Assembly (NCBI RefSeq): GCF_051195235.1
Contig: NZ_JBNFZM010000002.1
Location: 372,001 to 436,000 of the forward strand
DNA: 64,000 bases
Origin: Tateyamaria sp947503385
Lineage (GTDB): Bacteria > Pseudomonadota > Alphaproteobacteria > Rhodobacterales > Rhodobacteraceae
Reading direction: 5' to 3'
In this document: positions 52,574-60,936 of the stretch, piece by piece
Numbering within the stretch: position 1 is the first letter of the stretch
How the letters are laid out: every line of letters starts with the position of its first letter
Notes under the pieces: model-generated
Seen by the model: the letters and a program-made list of their open reading frames with translations, nothing else
What the model was told of the DNA's origin: nothing
Database searches by the model: none
Translations under genes and position numbers: made by a program

Positions 52574-53184
52574 GTAACGGTCACCGTGTCGGCAAAGGCC
52601 TCACCAACCTCTGGATAGCTGTCTTCGGCCTGCGCGGCGGGCGTGGCGTACAGCAACTCCTCGACCAGCGAATAAGCCGCGTCGAGGTCCGCAGGAACGA
52701 CCTGCGCGGCACAGGGGCCTTCCACCTCGACCGCACCCACGAGGCTATAAGCGGTGTAAAAAGTGGGATCATACGCCTTGACCACCAGACCGTCAGCGGG
52801 GCCGGAGGCAGCGCGGAAATGGGTGGACGTGATCAGCCCACGCTCAACACGGACCCCCCGGCCCTGCGGTGGGCCAAGCGTCACGGTCGAGCCGTCACGG
52901 GTGGCGTGCGTGTCGCCCAGATAGCCTTCGATCCAGTTCATGTCGAACCCGTCGAGCCGCCGCAATTCATCGTCGCGCAACCGGCCATCGCCGTCATTGT
53001 CGAGCCCCATGTCCGACATCAGAAGCAGCGAATAGAAATCGTCATATGTCCAGCTGATCTCGACCCCTTCGAGGCGTCCCGCATTATCCACGACGACGCG
53101 GATTTTTGTGTCCACGAAAACGTGGGGATGCGCCGCGGCAAAGCCGGGCAACAGGGCGATAACAAGGGCGGACAAGAAACGCAT
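52561..53184 (-). CDS. DUF1007 periplasmic protein with EF-hand-like loop
   Basis: This 207-residue protein has a signal peptide (MRFLSALVIALLPGFAAA, cleavage before HPHVFVDT). The mature N-terminus HPHVF is the DUF1007 hallmark and could bind metal. The loop DNDGDGRLRDDE at about 62-73 is a calcium-type EF-hand. DUF1007 proteins are regular partners of NicO transporters and are thought to deliver or buffer metal on the periplasmic side. The start at 53184 is the first ATG before the signal. Confidence 0.88.
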   Translation of the reverse strand: MRFLSALVIALLPGFAAAHPHVFVDTKIRVVVDNAGRLEGVEISWTYDDFYSLLLMSDMGLDNDGDGRLRDDELRRLDGFDMNWIEGYLGDTHATRDGSTVTLGPPQGRGVRVERGLITSTHFRAASGPADGLVVKAYDPTFYTAYSLVGAVEVEGPCAAQVVPADLDAAYSLVEELLYATPAAQAEDSYPEVGEAFADTVTVTCTS

Positions 53185-53326
53185 GAACCAGATGTAGCGA
53201 CGCGGCCTGCCCGGCTCAACCCCGCGCCGCTCACAGGCCCGGCACCGCCACGCTGTCGGGCCTGTCACCGCCTGCATTTCAGGCGCGATGCGCTCGCGTC
53301 GGGGATATGCGGACGGGGTGATGGAT

Positions 53327-53370
53327 CACAGGTTGATTTCACGGTCCAGCCTGTCACAGTGCAACCTGTG
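53327..53370. promoter_or_regulatory. 9-bp inverted repeat upstream of a hydrolase gene
   Basis: CACAGGTTG at 53327-53335 and CAACCTGTG at 53362-53370 are perfect inverted copies with 26 bp between. They lie about 50 bp before the 53419 start. A two-site operator or an RNA hairpin is possible. Confidence 0.3.
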
Positions 53371-53418
53371 GGTGGTATGTCGGTTGCCTTTTGCGAAAGC
53401 CCCGGAAAGGATCGGGAC

Positions 53419-54720
53419 ATGCCAGGACGGAATACTCAAATACCCGGAACGACAACGCTTTTGGCTGCGGCCTGCGTGGCAACAGGCAGTTTGGCCAATC
53501 CCATAGATACAATCCGCCCCGACGCGCCTGCGCTCGCGCCTTTTGGACCATACGCCATCGGCGTACGGACCGAAGCGATCACCCTACCGGACAGTATCGA
53601 CGTTCTGAACATCGCGGGCGACAACGTGCCACGCTATGACCGCCCCCTGACGCTCGAAATCTGGTATCCGGCAGCCATTGGCACCGAACTGGGCAGCACG
53701 TACACTGCGACATTGCGCGACGGCGTGACCACAGTGCCTCTGACCGGTCGGGCCGCGCGCGACGCAGAGCCTGCGGCGGACGGGCAATTCCCCCTCGTGC
53801 TGATCAGTCACGGGTATCCCGGAAACCGCTACCTGATGAGCCATCTGGGCGAAAACCTCGCCTCCAAGGGCTATGTGGCCGTGGCCATCGACCATACCGA
53901 CAGCACCTATTCGGATCAGGCGGCGTTTGGCGCAACGTTGTTGCACCGGCCAACGGATCAGGACCGCGTGCTGGACCATATGGCGGGCCTGAACGGTCCT
54001 CTGGGTGCGATTGTCGACGCGGACCGGACCGGGATCGTCGGCTTTTCCATGGGCGGCTACGGCGCGCTGATCTATGGTGGCGCGGGCGTGACACAAGCCG
54101 CCACCGAACTGAGCTGGGGCACACCAAACCGGCTGCTGGCCGCGCATCTTGCCGGGTCCGACAGGCACGAGGCGCTGATTGACGACCGGATCAAGGCCGT
54201 GATCGCCATTGGCCCATGGGGCTACAACGCTGGCATCTGGGACATGGACGGCATGGCGGGCCTGCGGGTGCCCACGCTGTTCATGGCAGGCAGCGCCGAC
54301 GATGTGGCCGTATACGACGCTATCCGTGGCATGTTCGACGGTGCCATAGACACCGAACGGCACCTGCTGACCTTTGTTTACGCCAACCACAATGCCGCCG
54401 CCCCCATCCCCGCCCCGGAGGAAGCGTGGACACCTGCCCAAGGGTTGGATTTCGTGCCCTTCGACCATTACGCGGATCCGGTCTGGGACACGGTGCGGAT
54501 GAACAACATCGCCCAGCATTTTGCGACGGCGTTCTTTGATCTGCACCTCAAGGCGGATGCGTCGCGGCGCGATTACCTCGACCTTGTGCCCCGGTCAGAG
54601 GACGGGATTGTGGCACTGGACGATGCCGGAAACCAGACCGAGGATCACACTTACTGGCTTGGCTTTGCCCCCCGCACGGCAGCGGGATTGCGGTTCGAAA
54701 CCAAGCGTCCGGGCGAGTGA
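53419..54720 (+). CDS. secreted alpha/beta hydrolase (PAF-acetylhydrolase/dienelactone-hydrolase type)
   Basis: This 433-residue protein has a probable signal (TTLLAAACVATGSLA). Marks are LTLEIWYPAA, the oxyanion region PLVLISHGYPGNRYLMSHLGENLASKG, the elbow IVGFSMGGYGAL and the acid in FMAGSADDVAVYD. This is the layout of the PAF-AH/poly-ester hydrolase group that acts on lipids or polyester-like chains. AAAGGA precedes the ATG. An upstream in-frame extension is rejected because it has no ribosome site and covers other genes. Confidence 0.85.
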   Translation: MPGRNTQIPGTTTLLAAACVATGSLANPIDTIRPDAPALAPFGPYAIGVRTEAITLPDSIDVLNIAGDNVPRYDRPLTLEIWYPAAIGTELGSTYTATLRDGVTTVPLTGRAARDAEPAADGQFPLVLISHGYPGNRYLMSHLGENLASKGYVAVAIDHTDSTYSDQAAFGATLLHRPTDQDRVLDHMAGLNGPLGAIVDADRTGIVGFSMGGYGALIYGGAGVTQAATELSWGTPNRLLAAHLAGSDRHEALIDDRIKAVIAIGPWGYNAGIWDMDGMAGLRVPTLFMAGSADDVAVYDAIRGMFDGAIDTERHLLTFVYANHNAAAPIPAPEEAWTPAQGLDFVPFDHYADPVWDTVRMNNIAQHFATAFFDLHLKADASRRDYLDLVPRSEDGIVALDDAGNQTEDHTYWLGFAPRTAAGLRFETKRPGE

Positions 54721-55583
54721 TGCGTGTCACGACCGAAACCCTGAACGGTCAGACATTCACCGTGCGACGCTGGGGCGATCCGGAACTGCCCAAACTTTTG
54801 ATGTTGCATGGCTTTCCAGAATACGGCGGAGCATGGGCTGAGGTGGCGGAACGGCTTTGTAACGGGTTTCATTGCATCGCACCGGATCAGCGTGGATATG
54901 GCGACAGCTATGCCCCGGCAGAAGTGGGCGATTATGCCCTATCGCATCTCGTACGCGATGCGGCAGCCTTGATCGGGGATGGGCCGGTGACGGTTCTGGG
55001 CCACGACTGGGGCGCATCCGTGGCCTACGGACTGGCGATGGCCCTGCCCGCGTCGGTGGCGCGGCTGATCGTCGTCAACGGTGTCCACCCGGTGCCCTTT
55101 CAGCGCGCGATGTGCGCAGGTAGAGCCCAATCTGAGGCTTCGCAATACATCAACGACCTGCGCGCCCCCGGATCACATGACAGACTGGCTGCGGACGATT
55201 TTGCCGGCCTGATGCGTCTGTTTTCGGCCAAAATGGACCTGAGCTGGCTGACCGGTGAAGCGCTTGCCGCGCAAAAGGCCGTCTGGCGGCAATCGGGCCT
55301 CGCAGGCATGATCCACTGGTATCGTGCCTCTCCCCTGATCGTCGCTGACCCCGGCGCGCCTCAGCCGATGCCCGCCCTGCCGTTGGACCGGCTGCGGGTG
55401 CAATGCCCGCACCTGCTGATCTGGGGGATGGACGACACCGCGCTTTTGCCCGTTTCACACGAAGGGCTCGAAGAATTCGCGTCCGACCTCACGCGGGTTG
55501 AAATCAACGATGCAGACCATTGGATCTGTCACCAGCAGCCCGACAAGGTCGCAACCGCAATTCTCGGTTGGCTTGACGCCTGA
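54720..55583 (+). CDS. alpha/beta hydrolase (epoxide hydrolase/haloalkane dehalogenase-like)
   Basis: This 287-residue hydrolase has MLHGFPEYGGAWAEVAERL (the HGFP oxyanion motif), VLGHDWGASVAYGLA (the nucleophile is an aspartate, G-H-D-W-G) and a terminal DADHWICHQQPD. Asp as nucleophile and HGFPE point to epoxide hydrolases and dehalogenases rather than esterases. The substrate is unknown. The ATG overlaps the stop of the preceding hydrolase (TGATG), so the two are coupled. Confidence 0.88.
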   Translation: MRVTTETLNGQTFTVRRWGDPELPKLLMLHGFPEYGGAWAEVAERLCNGFHCIAPDQRGYGDSYAPAEVGDYALSHLVRDAAALIGDGPVTVLGHDWGASVAYGLAMALPASVARLIVVNGVHPVPFQRAMCAGRAQSEASQYINDLRAPGSHDRLAADDFAGLMRLFSAKMDLSWLTGEALAAQKAVWRQSGLAGMIHWYRASPLIVADPGAPQPMPALPLDRLRVQCPHLLIWGMDDTALLPVSHEGLEEFASDLTRVEINDADHWICHQQPDKVATAILGWLDA

Positions 55584-55642
55584 CCCTTGGCAATCGCCCC
55601 GGCGCCCGCCATGCTGCGCCTCAAGGGTGACGGGGGCAGACC

Positions 55643-56305
55643 ATGAGCCACAGATACGACATCATGCGTGCGGCCAAGATGATTGAGGCAGCCTATGTCG
55701 GCCCCACACACCGGTCACTGCGCCAACATCTGCACGCATCGCTCGACGACAATGATGTGCAGGCCCTGTATCTGCGGCAGGACATTCTGCTGATCCCGGG
55801 ATCGAACTCCGTCGCGGACTATCTCAAATTCAACCTGCGTGTGCTCAATATTGGGGGCAAACGCTACCGGCTGAGCGACGATGACACCGAACAAGGCGCG
55901 TCCGGCACCATGTGGCATCAGGGATTTCTGCACTTTTCCAAGGTAATCTACGACTGGATCGAACGCGAAAACCTGCAACCCAAATACATCATCGGCCATT
56001 CGCTTGGGGCCGCGGCAACTCAGGTGCTGGTCCGCACTTACGGCGTGCCCGGCATCGCCTTTGCCGCCCCCCGTCCGCGCCGAAACCGTGGCGCGATCAA
56101 GCACAGCGAGCTGTGCCTGTGCCTCAACCGGGACGATGACCCGGTCTGCGACCTGCCCCTGAATTTTCACCACATGGGCAAAATTCACCGCGCGCGCGCC
56201 AGACGCTCTGCGTTTGGCCCCAGTCACAAGATGAAACACTACAGGCGGGTGGTGGACGAACAGCAAACCGGCGGCGTCCTGTTCAAGAAGTGGCCACCAG
56301 AGTGA
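55643..56305 (+). CDS. class-3 lipase-like protein
   Basis: This 220-residue protein has the nucleophile elbow YIIGHSLGAAATQVL and IAFAAPRPRRN, followed by LCLNRDDDPVCDLPL (the acid) and a His-rich FHHMGKIHR. This is the lipase_3 arrangement. There is no signal peptide, so it may be cytosolic or exported without one. The proposed catalytic residues are visible but no activity is implied for a given lipid. It lies 60 bp behind the epoxide-hydrolase-like gene. Confidence 0.8.
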   Translation: MSHRYDIMRAAKMIEAAYVGPTHRSLRQHLHASLDDNDVQALYLRQDILLIPGSNSVADYLKFNLRVLNIGGKRYRLSDDDTEQGASGTMWHQGFLHFSKVIYDWIERENLQPKYIIGHSLGAAATQVLVRTYGVPGIAFAAPRPRRNRGAIKHSELCLCLNRDDDPVCDLPLNFHHMGKIHRARARRSAFGPSHKMKHYRRVVDEQQTGGVLFKKWPPE

Positions 56306-56372
56306 CCGCAGGCCTTCCCCGGCCCTGTCCGCTCTGGCATAGTGCGCTCCAACAACAAAAAGAGCAGCTGCC

Positions 56373-58328
56373 ATGACCGACCTTCTGAGCGGGGCCAAAG
56401 GGGCCTCTGAATACGACGCCTCTTCGATTCAGGTGCTGGAGGACATGGAACACGTCCGCCTGCGCCCCGGCATGTATATCGGCGGCAAGGACGACCGCGC
56501 CCTGCACCACATGGTGGCCGAGATCATCGACAATTCCATGGACGAGGCCGTGGCCGGTCACGCCACGTGGATTGAGGTCGAGTTGCATGAAAACGGCCAT
56601 GTTTCGGTGCGCGACAATGGCCGTGGCATCCCGGTGGGTCCGCACCCCAAGGATCCGGCGAAATCAGCACTTGAGATCATCTTTTGCACCCTGAATGCGG
56701 GCGGCAAGTTTTCCGGCGACAGCTACGAAACCTCTGGCGGTCTGCACGGCGTCGGTTCATCTGTGGTGAACGCCCTGTCTGACCATTTGCGCGTCGAAGT
56801 GGCCCGCAACCGCGAACTTTACGCGATGGAGTTCGCCCGCGGCGTGCCCCAGACCAAGCTGGAAAAGATCGGCGCCGCTCCGAACCGGCGCGGCACCGCT
56901 GTCACCTTTCACCCGGACGCAGACATCTTTGGGTCGCTGAAACTGAAACCCGCGCGCCTGTTCAAGATGGCGCGGTCCAAGGCCTACCTGTTCTCCGGCG
57001 TCGAAATCCGCTGGAAAACCTCCGTTGCTGACGGCGACACGCCGATGGAGGCCACGTTTCATTTTCCCGGCGGCCTGTCCGACTACCTGAACGAGACGCT
57101 GACAGGCGCGTCCACCTATGCCGACGCACCCTTTGCCGGGTCGGTGTCGTTCGAAAAATTCAACGCACCGGGCAAGGTCGAATGGGCGATCAACTGGACC
57201 CCGTCGCGCGACGGGTTCATCCAAAGCTATTGCAACACCGTCCCCACGCCCGAGGGCGGCACGCACGAAGCAGGCTTTTGGGCGGCGATCCTCAAGGGGA
57301 TCAAGGCCTATGGTGAGCTTGCCAGCAACAAAAAGGCGGGCATGATCACCCGCGAAGACCTGACGACAGGTGCGGGCGCGCTGGTATCCTGTTTTATCCG
57401 CGAGCCTGAGTTCGTCGGCCAGACCAAGGATCGGCTCGCCACGGTCGACGCGCAGCGGATGGTGGAAAACTCGGTCCGCGACCACTTTGACAACTGGCTG
57501 GCGGCGGATACGAAATCGGCGGGTGCGATCCTCGATTTCCTTGTCCTGCGCGCCGAAGAGCGGATGCGCAGGCGGCAGGAAAAGGAAACCGCCCGCAAGT
57601 CCGCCACGAAAAAGCTGCGCCTGCCGGGCAAGCTGGTAGATTGTTCGGCCACGGCCCGCGATGGCACAGAGCTGTTCATCGTCGAGGGGGATTCCGCCGG
57701 CGGCTCGGCCAAGATGGCGCGGGACCGCAAGACCCAAGCCCTGCTGCCCCTGCGCGGCAAGATATTGAACGTGCTGGGGGCTGCGTCGTCAAAACTGGGT
57801 TCGAACGCCGAAATTTCCGACCTGACCCAAGCGCTGGGTGTGGGGCTGGGGTCCAAGTTCAACGTGGACGACCTGCGCTATGACAAGATCATCATTATGA
57901 CGGATGCGGATGTGGACGGCGCGCATATCGCGGCGCTGCTGATGACGTTCTTCTACACCCAGATGCGCCCGATGATCGACGCGGGCCACCTCTATCTGGC
58001 CTGCCCGCCCCTGTTCCGTCTGACCCAAGGGGCCAAGCGCGTCTATTGCCTGGACGAGCGAGAGCGGGACGAGTGGCTGGAGAAAGGTCTGGGCGGCAAG
58101 GGCAAAATCGACGTGAGCCGCTTCAAGGGTCTGGGCGAGATGGACGCGAAGGATTTGAAAGAGACCACGATGATGCCCGAGACCCGCAAACTGATCCGCG
58201 TGTCGATTGACGAAGACGAGCCGGGGCAAACGGGCGATCTGGTGGAGCGTTTGATGGGCAAGAAGCCGGAGTTGCGCTTTCAGTACATCCAGGAGAATGC
58301 GCGGTTTGTGGAGGAGTTGGATGTTTGA
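56373..58328 (+). CDS. parE: DNA topoisomerase IV subunit B
   Basis: This 651-residue type IIA topoisomerase ATPase subunit has the GHKL site (IIDNSMDEAVAGH, VRDNGRGIPVG, GGLHGVGSSVVNAL) in residues 45-130. It then has a transducer domain and the TOPRIM segment (FIVEGDSAGGSAKMARDRKTQALLPLRGKILN, and IIMTDADVDGAH with D-x-D). It decatenates daughter chromosomes with ParC. It closes with ELRFQYIQENARFVEELDV, a ParE-typical tail. parC is outside the window. Confidence 0.97.
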   Translation: MTDLLSGAKGASEYDASSIQVLEDMEHVRLRPGMYIGGKDDRALHHMVAEIIDNSMDEAVAGHATWIEVELHENGHVSVRDNGRGIPVGPHPKDPAKSALEIIFCTLNAGGKFSGDSYETSGGLHGVGSSVVNALSDHLRVEVARNRELYAMEFARGVPQTKLEKIGAAPNRRGTAVTFHPDADIFGSLKLKPARLFKMARSKAYLFSGVEIRWKTSVADGDTPMEATFHFPGGLSDYLNETLTGASTYADAPFAGSVSFEKFNAPGKVEWAINWTPSRDGFIQSYCNTVPTPEGGTHEAGFWAAILKGIKAYGELASNKKAGMITREDLTTGAGALVSCFIREPEFVGQTKDRLATVDAQRMVENSVRDHFDNWLAADTKSAGAILDFLVLRAEERMRRRQEKETARKSATKKLRLPGKLVDCSATARDGTELFIVEGDSAGGSAKMARDRKTQALLPLRGKILNVLGAASSKLGSNAEISDLTQALGVGLGSKFNVDDLRYDKIIIMTDADVDGAHIAALLMTFFYTQMRPMIDAGHLYLACPPLFRLTQGAKRVYCLDERERDEWLEKGLGGKGKIDVSRFKGLGEMDAKDLKETTMMPETRKLIRVSIDEDEPGQTGDLVERLMGKKPELRFQYIQENARFVEELDV

Positions 58329-58350
58329 ATAACGAGATGGATTTTTTTCG

Positions 58351-59010
58351 GTGAAGCTCATTCTGACATACACAGGAGAACTCAAATCAAGGCGGAAAGA
58401 CCCACAGCCGGGTAAACCAGACAGATTAGCGGATCATATCAACAGCATAAGGCGAGCATTCCATTCACAATTGAAGGAGCATTGGGCGCACAATCCTTTT
58501 CTGAGCACGCAGACATCTTCTCCGCTGCACTATAACTTAGATAGTGAGCTGTTCTCTGGCAGAGAGTATGGATCAACCGTCCCTCAAGGTCAGGTGCCTT
58601 GGATTGACTTAATACCGGAACTGCACAAAGCCGGAAACTTCCGCTTTCTTCCTCTTGTTAGAGATGGATGGGATCTCCAATGCGAATTAGACATTCTTTT
58701 TCTTAGAAAGAACCCTCCAGGCTCACTTGTTCAGGCGGGTGACATAGACAACAGAATAAAAACTCTTCTGGACGCTTTGAGGACACCCCACAGCCAAGAA
58801 GAAATTGGGTCTCAGCTTCTGCCGGAAATGGATGAAGTACCCTTCTATACGCTGCTCGAAGATGATCAGCTAATAAGTCGCCTCAATGTGGATACTGGCA
58901 GGCTACTAGAAACAGAGGGAAGTGAAGACAAAAACAGTTGGTCAAAGCTCGTTGTTCAGGCGAAGTTAAAGCCGACGCGGTCAACTTTGACCAATTTGTC
59001 ATTTGTTTAG
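58351..59010 (+). CDS. RusA-like hypothetical protein, AT-rich, probably acquired
   Basis: This 219-residue protein starts GTG at 58351. It has ELDILFLRKNPPGSLVQAGD followed by IDNRIKTLLDALRTP, which resembles the D-x-D-N-x-x-K-x-x-x-D-A-L core of RusA Holliday-junction resolvases. VPFYTLLEDDQLISRLNVDTG adds an acidic loop, also RusA-like. Activity is not shown. GC content is below parE (27 of 60 bases at 58441-58500). A 500-bp region without a clear gene follows, consistent with a small insertion next to parE. Confidence 0.6.
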   Translation: MKLILTYTGELKSRRKDPQPGKPDRLADHINSIRRAFHSQLKEHWAHNPFLSTQTSSPLHYNLDSELFSGREYGSTVPQGQVPWIDLIPELHKAGNFRFLPLVRDGWDLQCELDILFLRKNPPGSLVQAGDIDNRIKTLLDALRTPHSQEEIGSQLLPEMDEVPFYTLLEDDQLISRLNVDTGRLLETEGSEDKNSWSKLVVQAKLKPTRSTLTNLSFV

Positions 59011-59515
59011 TTAAATGCATAGCAAACGAGGAGCTCAGTGTTGCGTGTTCGGCCAACAGTTCATGCTCTCCGTAGCGGCCAAGTACATCTTCTCCCACAG
59101 CAAACATTCAGACGTAACTCTGTCGCCGTGCCAGTGGGGACGCCCTGCGACGGGCGGGCCTGCAGTTTGATTCCGCCCAAGGTGCTTTAGAATCGCGCTG
59201 CGCTGACCCTCTCGCGCATCGCTGCGCGATACGCTGCCGGGTTTTGCGTCGGATTGGCGCGCGCATAAACAGACGGAGACCGAAGCCTCCGTTCACAGTC
59301 ATCACTGCCCGACGCCTCACACATGCCGAGTACAGCTCGAGCCTGTGCCGTTTTGATTAACCGGGACTTAACGAAATGAGGCCGTTTTAAGGCAATTTCA
59401 ACACGTACCGTCAGTACATGTTGGGCGGCCCCGGCATGTCGGGGATTGATGCTTCGAGGCTGCCTGACCTACCCCATGGGACGTCCAGAACCCTTGGGGT
59501 CAGGTGTTCTGCGGC
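59011..59515. other. 505-bp region without a recognised gene
   Basis: The frames here give short, arginine-rich translations without ribosome sites. Some short hairpins occur (for example CTGC with GCAG around 59150). No tRNA, tmRNA, 4.5S or other structured RNA was identified, although a tmRNA-like or small RNA was considered. The left part is AT-rich like the RusA-like gene and the rest is GC-rich. Possibly decayed insertion DNA. Confidence 0.4.
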
Positions 59516-59596
59516 TTAAACCGCCGCGCCGACCACCGCCCAAAGGCTCATCATGGCGGCGAAACCAAAAACCGTGGGAATGATGACTTTTTCCAT
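59516..59596 (-). CDS. 26-residue single-pass membrane microprotein
   Basis: The reading frame MEKVIIPTVFGFAAMMSLWA plus six residues (VVGAAV) is one membrane helix preceded by a short charged N-terminus. AAGGAACG is seven bases upstream of the ATG. The length and arrangement match other small bacterial membrane proteins that modulate transporters or respiratory complexes. I cannot assign a partner. It was found by direct reading because it is too short for normal ORF lists. Confidence 0.55.
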   Translation of the reverse strand: MEKVIIPTVFGFAAMMSLWAVVGAAV

Positions 59597-59789
59597 TTTA
59601 TCGTTCCTTTCCGGGCAGAGCCGTTCGGCCCTGCGGTGCTTTCCGCGACATCAGTGCCGCGGTGGTATAGATCTGGGCATGATCCGTTGACACAAACAGA
59701 GGTGGTTTCATCACCCCTGTGCGAGCGGCTGTAACGTGCCACTCGTAAACCCCTTGCGCCGCTTCGCTATCTGAGGCCCTATCTGCGCT

Positions 59790-60482
59790 ATGTTCTGGCG
59801 CGCCTTTTTGATGCTGTTATTGCTGGCCTCCTGCACAGGCAGGCCGCTCACGGATGCCGAAGTGGCTTTTGCCGAAAAGATCCACGGGGATCAGCTGGAT
59901 ACCTCCCGCGTGCGATTGATCGACGGCGCGCCCACCCGCGCGGTGACCTTCCGGCGCAAGCCGCGCCCGCGTGTCACCTGCCGCGAGTTGATCGTGCCCC
60001 CCGCCACCACCGACATCGTCACCGCCAAACCCGCCGCCGTCGCCCTGTGGCAGCGGGTGCTGTTCGATAAGGACTGGTATCTCGACGATTATGTGCCCGC
60101 CTACCCGGATGAGATCAATCTGGTGGCGGCGATGCTTCTTGCACACGAGTTAACCCACATCTGGCAATGGCAGAACCGGGCACGCACAGGCTATTCGCCC
60201 TTTCGCGCCGCAACGGAACATCGGTGGGGCCGTTTCGGCACGGACCCGTACCTGTTTGACCTCGACAATGCGCAGGGGTTTCTGGACTTCGGCTTCGAAC
60301 AGCAAGGCTCAATCGTGGAGGAGTTCGTCTGCTGCCGTGCGCTGGCCCCGCAGGCCCCGCGAACACAACGCCTTCATGCGCTGATCTCACAGGAGATGCC
60401 GCTGGCCCCCCTGCCCCAGTCGCGTCCGTCGGATGTGCGTTTGCCGTGGGACGGGGTGCAGTTGAATGGAATTTGCGGGTGA
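59790..60482 (+). CDS. lipoprotein with HExxH zinc-peptidase-like motif
   Basis: This 230-residue protein has a lipobox (LMLLLLASC, Cys15). The segment AAMLLAHELTHIWQWQNRA contains H-E-L-T-H, and a later VEEFVCC may supply the third ligand. The region before it is Arg-rich (RRKPRPRVTC). It may be a surface or periplasmic peptidase of the type found in the group. No substrate can be named. It overlaps nothing; the YdcZ gene starts 20 bp downstream. Confidence 0.7.
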   Translation: MFWRAFLMLLLLASCTGRPLTDAEVAFAEKIHGDQLDTSRVRLIDGAPTRAVTFRRKPRPRVTCRELIVPPATTDIVTAKPAAVALWQRVLFDKDWYLDDYVPAYPDEINLVAAMLLAHELTHIWQWQNRARTGYSPFRAATEHRWGRFGTDPYLFDLDNAQGFLDFGFEQQGSIVEEFVCCRALAPQAPRTQRLHALISQEMPLAPLPQSRPSDVRLPWDGVQLNGICG

Positions 60483-60501
60483 CGCGACAGGAGGACTTCG
60501 C

Positions 60502-60936
60502 ATGGCACATTACGCCCTGATCATGTTGCTGGCCGGGATTGGCATCCCGTTGCTGGCGGCGCTGAACGCAGCACTCGGCACACGTCTGGGCAGCCCTGCG
60601 GCGGCAGCGCTTGTGTTGTTTCTGGTGGCTTTCGTAACGGCGGCTCTGGTTTTTGCGGCGACCGGTGCGCACGGGTTGGGGCGGCTTGTCGCTGCACCCA
60701 AACACCTGTTGCTGGCCGGTGTGCTAATCGCGTTCTACGTGCTGTCGATCACCTATATTGCGCCGCATTTCGGCATTGGGAACGCGGTGTTCTTTGTGCT
60801 GTTGGGGCAGTTGGTGTCAGCGGCGGCGATTGACCACTTTGGCCTGTTCGGCGCGCAGGCCACGGTGCTGGGGCCTGCACGTCTGGGCGGCATCGCGCTT
60901 ATGGCGGCAGGTGTCTGGCTGACGCAGCAGGCCTAG
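60502..60936 (+). CDS. DMT-superfamily YdcZ-type membrane protein (DUF606)
   Basis: This 144-residue protein has five hydrophobic segments (ALIMLLAGIGIPLLAALNA, AALVLFLVAFVTAALVF, LLLAGVLIAFYVLSI, AVFFVLLGQLVSAA, LGGIALMAAGVWL). YIAPHFGIGNAVFFVLLGQL is the YdcZ family signature. These half-size drug/metabolite transporters usually form dimers. The start at 60502 is behind AGGAGGA. Its stop overlaps the convergent dehydrogenase gene by four bases. Confidence 0.88.
   Translation: MAHYALIMLLAGIGIPLLAALNAALGTRLGSPAAAALVLFLVAFVTAALVFAATGAHGLGRLVAAPKHLLLAGVLIAFYVLSITYIAPHFGIGNAVFFVLLGQLVSAAAIDHFGLFGAQATVLGPARLGGIALMAAGVWLTQQA

Noticed and set aside
52456..53418. Long 5' extension of the hydrolase frame starting near 52456
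   Set aside because: It covers the NicO and DUF1007 genes on the other strand, has no ribosome site, and the ATG at 53419 has a good one plus a signal peptide.
59397..59515. 4.5S/SRP RNA or tmRNA in the gap after the RusA-like gene
   Set aside because: The GGTCAGG-like string lacks the rest of the SRP core and no tRNA-like acceptor or tag frame was found.
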